From Deltaproteobacteria bacterium (GTDB taxonomy: Bacteria > Desulfobacterota > Binatia > UBA9968), in contig JAJONK010000092.1 in NCBI GenBank assembly GCA_021323355.1, positions 1 to 8,534 of the forward strand: DNA of 8,534 nucleotides. Reading direction: 5' to 3'. Position numbers and translations under genes: made by a program. Under the pieces are notes generated by a model. It made no database searches. It had not been told where the DNA came from and saw only the letters and a list, made by a program, of their open reading frames with translations. Of the stretch, positions 1 to 4,960 are shown piece after piece. The stretch's first letter is position 1; each line of letters starts with the position of its first letter.

Positions 1-117
1 CAGCAAAGCGAACAGCAAGTGCTCGACATCGATAGCCTGATGGTTGCGCTTTTCAGCCAGCGCTTGAGCGTGTTGCAAAGCTTCCTGGGATTTTGTGGTG
101 AGCTTGTCTAGACGCAT
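1..117 (-). CDS. clpB: ClpB disaggregase, N-terminal fragment (cut by window edge)
   Basis: Only the first 39 codons are present; the gene continues beyond the left edge. The protein starts MRLDKLTTKSQEALQHAQAL and goes on to a DVEHLLFALL segment. This is the characteristic opening of the Clp N-domain of ClpB, the hexameric AAA+ chaperone that works with DnaK to pull apart protein aggregates after heat stress in the cytoplasm. ClpA and ClpC share the repeat fold, but the MRLDKLT opening favours ClpB. The ATG at 117-115 is preceded by AAGGAG six bases upstream, so the start is secure. That Shine-Dalgarno sequence lies in an inverted repeat (separate entry). No CIRCE-type operator (TTAGCACTC-N9-GAGTGCTAA) was seen in front of it. 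The gene runs in the same direction as the upstream kaiC-like operon but about 260 bases away, so it probably has its own promoter. Confidence 0.9.
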   Translation of the reverse strand, partial: MRLDKLTTKSQEALQHAQALAEKRNHQAIDVEHLLFALL

Positions 118-122
118 ATTTT

Positions 123-141
123 TCTCCTTATATATAGGAGA
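123..141 (-). promoter_or_regulatory. Hairpin covering the clpB Shine-Dalgarno sequence (possible RNA thermometer)
   Basis: Read on the minus strand, UCUCCU pairs perfectly with AGGAGA around a seven-base AUAUAUA loop, giving a six-base-pair stem. The right arm is the Shine-Dalgarno of clpB, six bases before the ATG. A short stem that hides the ribosome binding site of a heat-shock gene is the basic design of known RNA thermometers (ROSE, FourU and cyanobacterial hsp17 types are established families). This one matches none of them in sequence and is shorter. The hairpin exists only if transcription starts upstream of position 141, which is not shown. Confidence 0.4.
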
Positions 142-168
142 GTTAATCATCATTTTGGGGGGTGTCAA
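140..168 (-). promoter_or_regulatory. Possible clpB promoter (good -35, poor -10)
   Basis: The minus strand has a perfect TTGACA at 168-163, followed 17 bases later by TAACTC (145-140), a poor -10 box. A C-rich stretch directly follows the -35, but the spacing does not fit a sigma-32 promoter. If this promoter is used, the transcript would begin near position 133, inside the loop of the hairpin described above, and would lack its left arm. The two calls therefore compete. Confidence 0.25.
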
Positions 169-182
169 GAAAAACAACGGAG

Positions 183-208
183 CCAGTAATCTAGCTCGCA
201 GCTAGTGG
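183..208 (-). terminator. Inverted repeat between the kaiC-like operon and clpB, weak terminator candidate
   Basis: CTAGCT (191-196) and AGCTAG (200-205) form a perfect six-base-pair stem with a three-base loop; CCA/TGG flanks add three more pairs across a bulge. On the minus strand a T-rich stretch (TTGTTTTTC) follows only about 13 bases later, too far for a standard intrinsic terminator. The position, downstream of the kaiC-like genes and upstream of the clpB promoter candidate, would suit a terminator. The rest of 118-379 shows no convincing independent gene, although 291-379 may be an alternative-frame tail of the last kaiC-like gene. Confidence 0.25.
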
Positions 209-290
209 ATGTGGCTACAGGCGGTGCTTATGCCACGTGCACGAGGGAAGAGAAACGAGGACTTTGTTCTAGCCGGAGCTTTACAGATGG

Positions 291-425
291 TTACTTTGGT
301 CTGGCGAAAGGCTCAAAGTATTCCAGCAATGTTGTATCGCCCGATTCCTGCGCCGCCACGGGCCGCTCCCCTTCTTGAGTCAAAGCAACTCGCTGGGCTG
401 GATCGGCGTGCCACGCATTTTTTTT
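291..425 (-). other. Alternative -1 reading frame extending the kaiC-like gene beyond its stop
   Basis: From the run of eight A residues (minus strand, plus-strand positions 418-425), the -1 frame stays open for 42 codons and ends with TAA at 293-291, well past the frame-0 TGA at 382-380. The frame contains DPAQRVALTQEGERPVAAQ. Its PAQ falls close to where the neighbouring KaiC-like protein has KPAQHTFDIS after KMRCT. This suggests that the original C-terminus lay in this frame and that a base was lost after MRGT, or that slippage on the A8 run makes a second product. The evidence is coding appearance and paralogue similarity only. Confidence 0.35.
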
Positions 426-1048
426 ATCGTGAGCCTTCGAGCGAATCCGCCATCTACGGGAATTGTTTTCAAATGCAAGACGCCGGAAACTAGGAATTCC
501 TCAATCCCAAAGCTAGGGTCGGGGGCTCGGCTAGAATACTGGGCGCTAAATAGGTTCGTAGTATTCAATTGCGAGTGCACGAGGTGAATGAAGGAACGGG
601 CCTGATCCTGAACTCGGCTCGGTGAGTCGGAAAAAATCATCGGTGTGACCGGGTCGATAACAAGACGGCTGGCATCGATTCTTTTGGCATACCCGGCGAG
701 ATCCGAAACGATCTTCTGCAGATCCACGCCCTTGTCCGTTGCGGCGCCGGCTCGCCCGCTGAAGTAAGCCGAAGCATCGAGCATCACCAGGCTTTTATCT
801 TGAGTGTAGGATTCAAAATCCCATCCCAGAGATGCCGCGGACTCGATGATTTCCGCAGGTCGTTCATCGACGGTGATGTAAAGTCCCTTCTCTCCCTGCT
901 TGAGACCGCTTAGAAGGAACTGCAGACAGGCGGTGGTTTTACCCGTTCCAGCGTCGCCGAGGACAACGTAGGAACGGCCTTTGATGAACCCGCCAATCAG
1001 ATGCGAATCTAAGCCGGATACACCGGTGGAAACACGCTGAGGATTCAT
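380..1048 (-). CDS. Single-domain KaiC-like ATPase (RecA/RAD55 superfamily), second of a tandem pair
   Basis: A 222-residue KaiC-domain ATPase, probably cytoplasmic and oligomeric like its relatives. Visible motifs: the N-terminal RVSTGVSGLD signature, Walker A GDAGTGKT (residues 31-38), the paired catalytic acids DE (61-62) followed by IIESAASLGWDF, Walker B RLVIDP (D132), GIEEFLVSG (181-189) and the C-terminal KKMRGT. The GIEEF stretch aligns with the CI half of clock KaiC; the Ser-Thr phosphosite pair of CII is replaced by Glu-Glu. The protein ends soon after MRGT, about 18 residues shorter than its neighbour. A coding-like -1 frame continues to 291, so the C-terminus may be altered by a frameshift. 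I chose ATG 1048 because AGGTGA lies eight bases before it; a GTG at 1060 is possible but overlaps that Shine-Dalgarno. It follows the other kaiC-like gene by 24 bases, so they are probably co-transcribed. The biological role is unknown. Confidence 0.88.
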   Translation of the reverse strand: MNPQRVSTGVSGLDSHLIGGFIKGRSYVVLGDAGTGKTTACLQFLLSGLKQGEKGLYITVDERPAEIIESAASLGWDFESYTQDKSLVMLDASAYFSGRAGAATDKGVDLQKIVSDLAGYAKRIDASRLVIDPVTPMIFSDSPSRVQDQARSFIHLVHSQLNTTNLFSAQYSSRAPDPSFGIEEFLVSGVLHLKTIPVDGGFARRLTIKKMRGTPIQPSELL

Positions 1049-1072
1049 TGTGATTGTCACCTGCGCGATGCG

Positions 1073-1795
1073 TTAGGGCAGAGGATCGAGGACGAACCCC
1101 TGAACTTTGCTAATGTCAAACGTGTGCTGCGCTGGCTTGACATCGGTGCAGCGCATTTTTTCGATCACCATGCTGCGACCCAACTTACCGTCCCGCCAGA
1201 CGATCTCCAGGATAATAGCGCCGGCAACGAGGTATTCCTCGATTCCATGCAGTGTCCGTTCGCCGGTTCGTGGCACGCCATACGAGGTGAGAATATTGGT
1301 TGTCTGCATTGAAGTTCGCAGTAGCTTGATCAGCAAGCGGGTCTGATCCTGGATGCGAGTTGTTGTGTCACGCAGCAGAACAAACGGTCCAGCCGGATCC
1401 AGCACCAATCGTTTTGCTCCTAAGCGGTTAACGAACCCGGCAAGATCACCGATCGCTTTATGAATATCGATCTGCCGCTCCTTTCCCGCGCCCGATGAGG
1501 AGCTCAGATAAGTTCCAGCGTTGAGTATCGCCAGCTCCTTCGCCTCAATGTATTTCTCTAGATCCCATCCCAGTGAGGCGGCCTGTTCTATGATGTCCGT
1601 CGGACCTTCATCGGCCGCGACGTAGATGCCCTTTTCTCCACGCCTCAGGCCTTCCACCAGAAATTGTAGCGCAAAGATCGTCTTCCCGGTTCCAGGCTCG
1701 CCGGTAACGAGAACAGAACGGCCCTTGGGAAAACCACCTTCAAGAAGTTGATCCAATCCTGGAATGCCGGTTGTCACTCGTTCGGTCTTTATCAT
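1073..1795 (-). CDS. Single-domain KaiC-like ATPase (RecA/RAD55 superfamily), first of a tandem pair
   Basis: A 240-residue ATPase with the complete KaiC-domain layout: RVTTGIPGLDQLLEGGFPKG at the N-terminus, Walker A GEPGTGKT (32-39), paired catalytic acids DE (62-63) followed by IIEQAASLGWDL, Walker B RLVLDP (D133), GIEEYLVAG, and a C-terminal KMRCTDVKPAQHTFDI typical of KaiC ends. It is the length of one KaiC domain; clock KaiC has two. As in the CI half of KaiC, Glu-Glu sits where CII has its phosphorylated Ser-Thr. I placed the start at ATG 1795, with AGAAGGA just upstream. An open frame reaches back to 1972, but that extension overlaps the coiled-coil gene and lacks family residues. The 52-base gap to the upstream gene and 24-base gap to the downstream kaiC-like gene indicate one operon. 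ATP hydrolysis is well supported; the process served (signalling, timing, other) is not known. Confidence 0.92.
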   Translation of the reverse strand: MIKTERVTTGIPGLDQLLEGGFPKGRSVLVTGEPGTGKTIFALQFLVEGLRRGEKGIYVAADEGPTDIIEQAASLGWDLEKYIEAKELAILNAGTYLSSSSGAGKERQIDIHKAIGDLAGFVNRLGAKRLVLDPAGPFVLLRDTTTRIQDQTRLLIKLLRTSMQTTNILTSYGVPRTGERTLHGIEEYLVAGAIILEIVWRDGKLGRSMVIEKMRCTDVKPAQHTFDISKVQGFVLDPLP

Positions 1796-1818
1796 GGTTG
1801 TCCTTCTAGCGGATAAAT

Positions 1819-1918
1819 CTATCGGGTAGAGGCAAGTTGCGCGCTGCTTATCGCGATCTCCAGCGTCTTTTCCACGCGCCGCTGTTGCGCCACTTGCCAG
1901 ATTGGTTGGAGGCCGTTT
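1819..1918 (-). other. Coding-like -1 frame at the end of the coiled-coil gene (probable frameshift)
   Basis: Frame 0 ends in a Trp/Arg-rich tail with rare AGA codons and stops at 1848. In the -1 frame, the same DNA reads NGLQPIWQVAQQRRVEKTLE followed by IAISSAQLASTR and a TAG at 1821-1819. This has helix-like composition and codons such as CTG, GAG, GTG and ATC that match the neighbours. One extra A in the three-A run (plus-strand TTT, 1916-1918) would join the frames as EIAQ-NGLQPIW, giving about 397 residues and leaving only 23 bases before the next start codon. Confidence 0.45.
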
Positions 1919-3011
1919 GCGCGATTTCCGCGCCGTTGCCGTCAAGCCGTTCTTGCAGCTTCCACGTATCATCTAACCGCGCTTCTGACTCCCAGTTAAC
2001 ACCGAGAACGAATTCCTGAGCTGGACCCTCAGTAGAAGTTTTTACCTGCCCGAGCTGAACTTCCAATTGGCCGATCTTCGCGCGAAGTCCTTGCTCGAGA
2101 ACCTTCTGCGCTGCTTCACGTTCTTGGAGCGTCCAGTCCCTTTGGCTCAGCTCCGCCTGTAAAAAAGCTACCTGGGCTTGAAACTCGCTGCGCATCTCTG
2201 CGCATTCAGTCTTGGCCGATTCCTGAATGCGCTTAATGCTTGACTTGAGTTCGCTTAGCTCGCCTTGAAGAAGGTCCATCTCTGCTTTCACCCGCATCAG
2301 TTCTTCGTTGCGGCTGGCGAGAAGAAGATTCTTTTCTTCCGCATCGTGGCGCAGGGTCATGATCTCATCCCACGCCGGTATTTCTGCTTTCTCTGAATTG
2401 TGGCTGTTTGTGTCCAGCGCGGCCGAAATCTCACCAGACGGAGCTTCGGGCTCTCGGCCGTGGCCGAAGTCATAATCACCGCCAGATGCGGTTCCGAGCT
2501 TCACCGGCTCGCGCCGGTTAATTTCCAGTGAAAGGCGAACGGTTTCTGCCTTAAGATCCTCGATCTGAACGGCTCGTGTTTCACTGAGCAACTGCATCTC
2601 CGCTAATCGATGTCGCAGGTCCATGGCGCAGGCCTGGCACTTTTCAAGCTCCGAGTCCTTGTCGATGAGCTGCCTCTCCATAGATTGGATTTCAGCGCGA
2701 ACTCCGGCGCGGATCTGCTCGGCTTGAGCAGATAACAATCGTTCTGTTTGTTTTTGAAGCATCTCCAGTCGGGTCTTCTGTTCCACAATCTCGCTAATGT
2801 CTGCTTTCGCTTGCTGAGATTTGATCTCGTTTTGACCGATTAAAGTTTGTTTTTCATTCAAGTCCGCGCTCAGTTGTTCGATCGTCGAGTTCAACCGTTG
2901 TTCCAGAGCTTCGAACGCAGCCTCGCGCTCGCGCAAGAGCAATTCCTTAGCTCCAATTGCTTGTTGCAAGGCGGCCACTTCATCAATCTCACACTGATTA
3001 CGATTGTGCAT
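1848..3011 (-). CDS. Long coiled-coil protein of unknown function, operon partner of the KaiC-like ATPases
   Basis: A 387-residue protein of no family I recognise. Residues 10-165 and 215-325 are rich in Glu, Gln, Leu, Lys and Arg with heptad-like spacing, so two long coiled coils are likely. The stretch between them (about 168-212; Gly, Ser, Pro, Asp) looks flexible. There is no signal peptide or membrane segment, so it is probably cytoplasmic. An internal repeat is visible: residues 26-51 (LREREAAFEALEQRL...) and 295-320 (LQEREAAQKVLEQGL...) share 14 of 26 positions. A CQAC pair (125-128) lies in the first coil. ATG 3011 has GGAGG six bases upstream; a TTG at 3032 is in frame but lies before that site. 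The last 22 residues (SGKWRNSGAWKRRWRSR and nearby) are unlike the rest and probably result from a frameshift. First gene of the operon; a scaffold or regulator role for the ATPases is inferred from position only. Confidence 0.8.
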   Translation of the reverse strand: MHNRNQCEIDEVAALQQAIGAKELLLREREAAFEALEQRLNSTIEQLSADLNEKQTLIGQNEIKSQQAKADISEIVEQKTRLEMLQKQTERLLSAQAEQIRAGVRAEIQSMERQLIDKDSELEKCQACAMDLRHRLAEMQLLSETRAVQIEDLKAETVRLSLEINRREPVKLGTASGGDYDFGHGREPEAPSGEISAALDTNSHNSEKAEIPAWDEIMTLRHDAEEKNLLLASRNEELMRVKAEMDLLQGELSELKSSIKRIQESAKTECAEMRSEFQAQVAFLQAELSQRDWTLQEREAAQKVLEQGLRAKIGQLEVQLGQVKTSTEGPAQEFVLGVNWESEARLDDTWKLQERLDGNGAEIAQTASNQSGKWRNSGAWKRRWRSR

Positions 3012-3270
3012 AGTTTCCTCCAACGCTGCCAAATTCGCTTCGCCGTCTTACTCCGGCCGCTATTAACGTCTGCGGCGGAGTTAACACTGAATGGCTGCCT
3101 ATTCTCACGCAATTAAGGCCGTGATCTGTTGCTCAAGGAAAACGTTCTCGGAGCAAATCTCGGCAGTCTTTTGGAAGTACGGCGCGCTCTCACAGCAGCA
3201 CGAACCTGCCGGCACAGTGCCAAAAACATGCCAGCGTTAAAAACGAAATCGCTTAATTTTCAGCAGCTTA

Positions 3271-3299
3271 TAAATAGCGGTTATGCAGAATCGTGTGAA
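3271..3299 (-). promoter_or_regulatory. Possible promoter for the coiled-coil/kaiC operon
   Basis: On the minus strand, TTCACA (3299-3294) and TATTTA (3276-3271) are separated by 17 bases. The -35 matches consensus at five of six positions, the -10 at only three. The leader to the ATG at 3011 would be about 250 bases. It overlaps the AATCGTG repeat. This is the best candidate I found, but it is weak. Confidence 0.25.
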
Positions 3300-3322
3300 A
3301 TCGTGCACAACGGAGCTATTCC

Positions 3323-3351
3323 TGGACAAAATCGATTAAATTTGGACAAAA
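3323..3351. repeat. Direct repeat TGGACAAAA x2, 20 bases apart
   Basis: Two identical nine-base copies begin at 3323 and 3343, almost exactly two helical turns apart, so both would face the same side of the DNA. The spacer is AT-rich (TCGATTAAATT). Such spacing is common for tandem regulator binding sites. No known operator consensus was recognised. Confidence 0.45.
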
Positions 3352-3371
3352 CCCTTAGACCAAGCTAAGGG
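3352..3371. repeat. Inverted repeat CCCTTAG-N6-CTAAGGG upstream of hisC
   Basis: A perfect seven-base-pair inverted repeat with a six-base loop (ACCAAG). On the plus strand no T-run follows. On the minus strand GTTTTGTCC follows, so a weak minus-strand terminator is conceivable but would stop nothing obvious. An operator site is the alternative. It lies about 45 bases before the hisC -35 box. Confidence 0.4.
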
Positions 3372-3414
3372 CTGTTCGATGGCGCTTACCTCGGAATAGC
3401 TAATTAATTGTGGT

Positions 3415-3443
3415 TTGAAATGGGTTTTCGCGACAGCTAGAAT
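3415..3443 (+). promoter_or_regulatory. Strong sigma-70-type promoter of hisC
   Basis: TTGAAA (3415-3420), a 17-base spacer and TAGAAT (3438-3443) each differ from consensus by one base, with optimal spacing. Transcription should begin about seven bases after the -10, at roughly 3450-3451, which is the hisC ATG itself. The message would then have essentially no leader, which fits the absence of a Shine-Dalgarno sequence before this ATG. Confidence 0.7.
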
Positions 3444-3450
3444 CCGCACC

Positions 3451-4524
3451 ATGTCACGTTATTTTCGCCCCAACATTGCATCGATGGCCGGCTATGTTCC
3501 CGGGGAGCAACCTGGTGATGAAAAGCTTGCGAAGCTCAATACGAACGAGAACCCGTACCCGCCCTCGCCGGGCGTGCTCGCGGCATTACGTGAAGCGACA
3601 AACCAGTCGCTCAGGCTCTATCCGGAACCGCTCAGCGATTCTCTCCGCAACATTGCAGCAGAGGTTTATGGTGTCCGCCTTGAGAATATTCTGGCCGGGA
3701 ATGGCTCGGATGAAATCCTGTCAATTATCTTGCGTTGTTTTGTCGGTCGCGGCGATCGAGTCGCATTCCCAGTGCCCACGTATTCGCTTTATGACACTTT
3801 GGTGAAGGTTCAAGATGGCGAGCTGGTGTGCGTCGATTATCCTGCCGATTTTGCAATTCCGCCGGAGTTACACTCAGCAAATGCCGCCGTCACTTTTTTA
3901 TGTAATCCCAACTCGCCGTCGGGAACACTGGTAAGCTTGACCGAAATCGAGAGGCTTGCTCGGGCCGTGTTCGGAGTTCTCGTCGTCGACGAGGCTTACA
4001 TCGATTTCGCTGAAGACCCTGGTTCATCGGCTATTTGTTTGATTCAGAGCACTCCCAATCTGATCGTGCTGCGGACTTTCTCCAAATCCTTTTCTCTCGC
4101 GGGTCTGCGTATCGGTCTCGCTTTTGCCCCTGCCGAATTGATTGCTGGTATGATGAAGGTCAAAGACAGTTACAATCTAAATCATCTGAGCCTGGTTGCC
4201 GCTACGGCTGCGTTGCAGGATCTTTCCTGGATGCAGCAGAATGTTCGCCGCATCCAGCAAACCCGGCGGCAACTGGTCGATGGCTTGGTCAAGTTGGGTT
4301 TTTATGTCTACCCCTCGCACGCCAATTTTGTAATGGCGCAAAGGAAAGGGCAGGAGCAAAAAGCGCTTTACCAGGCGCTACGGGAACGAAAGATTTACGT
4401 GCGCTATTTTGATACACCGGAACTGCGAGACAGCTTGCGCATCACTGTCGGCACTCCCGAAGATGTCGAAAGGTTGTTGCAAGAGATTGGAGCAATTCAG
4501 AAGGATTCGGTTAATCCGTTTTAA
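3451..4524 (+). CDS. hisC: Histidinol-phosphate aminotransferase (class I/II PLP enzyme)
   Basis: A 357-residue fold-type I aminotransferase, the usual HisC length. HisC moves an amino group from glutamate to imidazole-acetol phosphate, giving histidinol phosphate in cytoplasmic histidine synthesis. Landmarks: NIASMAGYVPGEQPG at the N-terminus, KLNTNENPYPPSP (28-40), GNGSDE (83-88), CNPNSPSG (151-158), VVDEAYIDF with D180, the PLP lysine in TFSKSFSLAGLR (K212) and the C-terminal LRITVGT with R330. These follow the HisC pattern. The start is ATG 3451; an in-frame TTG at 3415 is part of the -35 box and adds no family residues. No other his gene is visible, so a related role on aromatic or phosphorylated amino acids cannot be excluded. 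It is followed after 17 bases by the VOC gene, probably co-transcribed. Confidence 0.92.
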   Translation: MSRYFRPNIASMAGYVPGEQPGDEKLAKLNTNENPYPPSPGVLAALREATNQSLRLYPEPLSDSLRNIAAEVYGVRLENILAGNGSDEILSIILRCFVGRGDRVAFPVPTYSLYDTLVKVQDGELVCVDYPADFAIPPELHSANAAVTFLCNPNSPSGTLVSLTEIERLARAVFGVLVVDEAYIDFAEDPGSSAICLIQSTPNLIVLRTFSKSFSLAGLRIGLAFAPAELIAGMMKVKDSYNLNHLSLVAATAALQDLSWMQQNVRRIQQTRRQLVDGLVKLGFYVYPSHANFVMAQRKGQEQKALYQALRERKIYVRYFDTPELRDSLRITVGTPEDVERLLQEIGAIQKDSVNPF

Positions 4525-4541
4525 AGCGGAGGAGGCAAATT

Positions 4542-4955
4542 ATGAGCGGGTTTAAAATTAGCGAGCTCGACCATATCGTGCTGAACGTCGGTGATATCGA
4601 ACGCTCTTTGCAATTCTATACCGGTGTGATGGGCTTGAAGGCGGAACGTCTCGACGAATTCCGAACCGGCAAGGCCGGCTTTCCGTCCGTGCGCATCAAT
4701 GCCGACACCATCATCGATTTGTTTCCAGTTCAGGGACAGCAGAGTAGGCAGGGTGACGGAGAACCAGCGGGCAATCTGAATCATTTTTGCATGGTCACCA
4801 GCAAAGAGGATTTCGCCGGAATCATCGACTACTTGAAAGATAATAGGATCATCATCAGAGAAGGGCCGGTCTCGCGCTGGGGCGCCCGTGGCAGAGCGAC
4901 ATCCGTCTACTTCCTCGATCCCGACGGAAATGAAATAGAAATCCGTTGCTACTAA
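4542..4955 (+). CDS. VOC-superfamily (glyoxalase/dioxygenase-fold) metalloprotein
   Basis: A 137-residue protein with the two beta-alpha-beta-beta-beta modules of the vicinal oxygen chelate fold. The first module opens with LDHIVLNVGDIERSLQFYT; the second holds LNHFCMV and ends with YFLDPDGNEIEIRCY. Likely metal ligands, by comparison with glyoxalase I, are H11, D59, H81 and E133. The length suits a single-chain VOC enzyme that pairs as a dimer. The family includes glyoxalase I, fosfomycin-resistance proteins and ring-cleavage dioxygenases; the substrate cannot be read from sequence, and the lack of close hallmarks argues against naming one. A strong Shine-Dalgarno (AGGAGG, 4530-4535) sits six bases before the ATG. 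It lies 17 bases after hisC and is probably translated from the hisC transcript. Its stop is 5 bases from the stop of the converging CorC/CNNM-type gene. Confidence 0.88.
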   Translation: MSGFKISELDHIVLNVGDIERSLQFYTGVMGLKAERLDEFRTGKAGFPSVRINADTIIDLFPVQGQQSRQGDGEPAGNLNHFCMVTSKEDFAGIIDYLKDNRIIIREGPVSRWGARGRATSVYFLDPDGNEIEIRCY

Positions 4956-4960
4956 CTAAT

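Larger units (their letters stand above)
3012..3450. other. Divergent intergenic region, 439 bases, no gene seen
   Basis: This region separates the coiled-coil/kaiC operon (minus) from hisC (plus). The half next to the coiled-coil gene is GC-richer and shows nothing clear. Positions 3240-3360 are AT-rich and hold several short repeats: AATCGTG at 3289-3295 and 3299-3305 (one helical turn apart), TGGACAAAA at 3323-3331 and 3343-3351, and a 15-base element at 3246-3260 that recurs at 3329-3343 with 13 matches. A hairpin (3352-3371) and the hisC promoter (3415-3443) follow. Short open frames here lack a convincing ribosome site and family-like composition. Confidence 0.6.

Noticed and set aside
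209..493. Open frame of 94 codons on the plus strand
   Set aside because: Over half is antisense to the kaiC-like gene, and it has no ribosome site or recognisable domain.
1796..1972. N-terminal extension of the first kaiC-like gene to 1972
   Set aside because: Overlaps the end of the coiled-coil gene. The extra residues are low-complexity Arg/Lys/Ala unlike any KaiC start, and ATG 1795 has a good ribosome site and begins at the family motif.
380..3011. A complete Kai circadian clock locus
   Set aside because: No KaiA- or KaiB-like gene is present, the ATPases have one domain each and the phosphosite pair is missing.
3012..3032. TTG start at 3032 for the coiled-coil gene
   Set aside because: The GGAGG ribosome site lies inside this extension, six bases before the ATG at 3011, so translation should begin at 3011.
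3129..3368. Possible small gene of 79 codons upstream of hisC
   Set aside because: Starts at TTG without a Shine-Dalgarno site, shows no protein-like pattern and overlaps the repeats and the hairpin. More likely non-coding.
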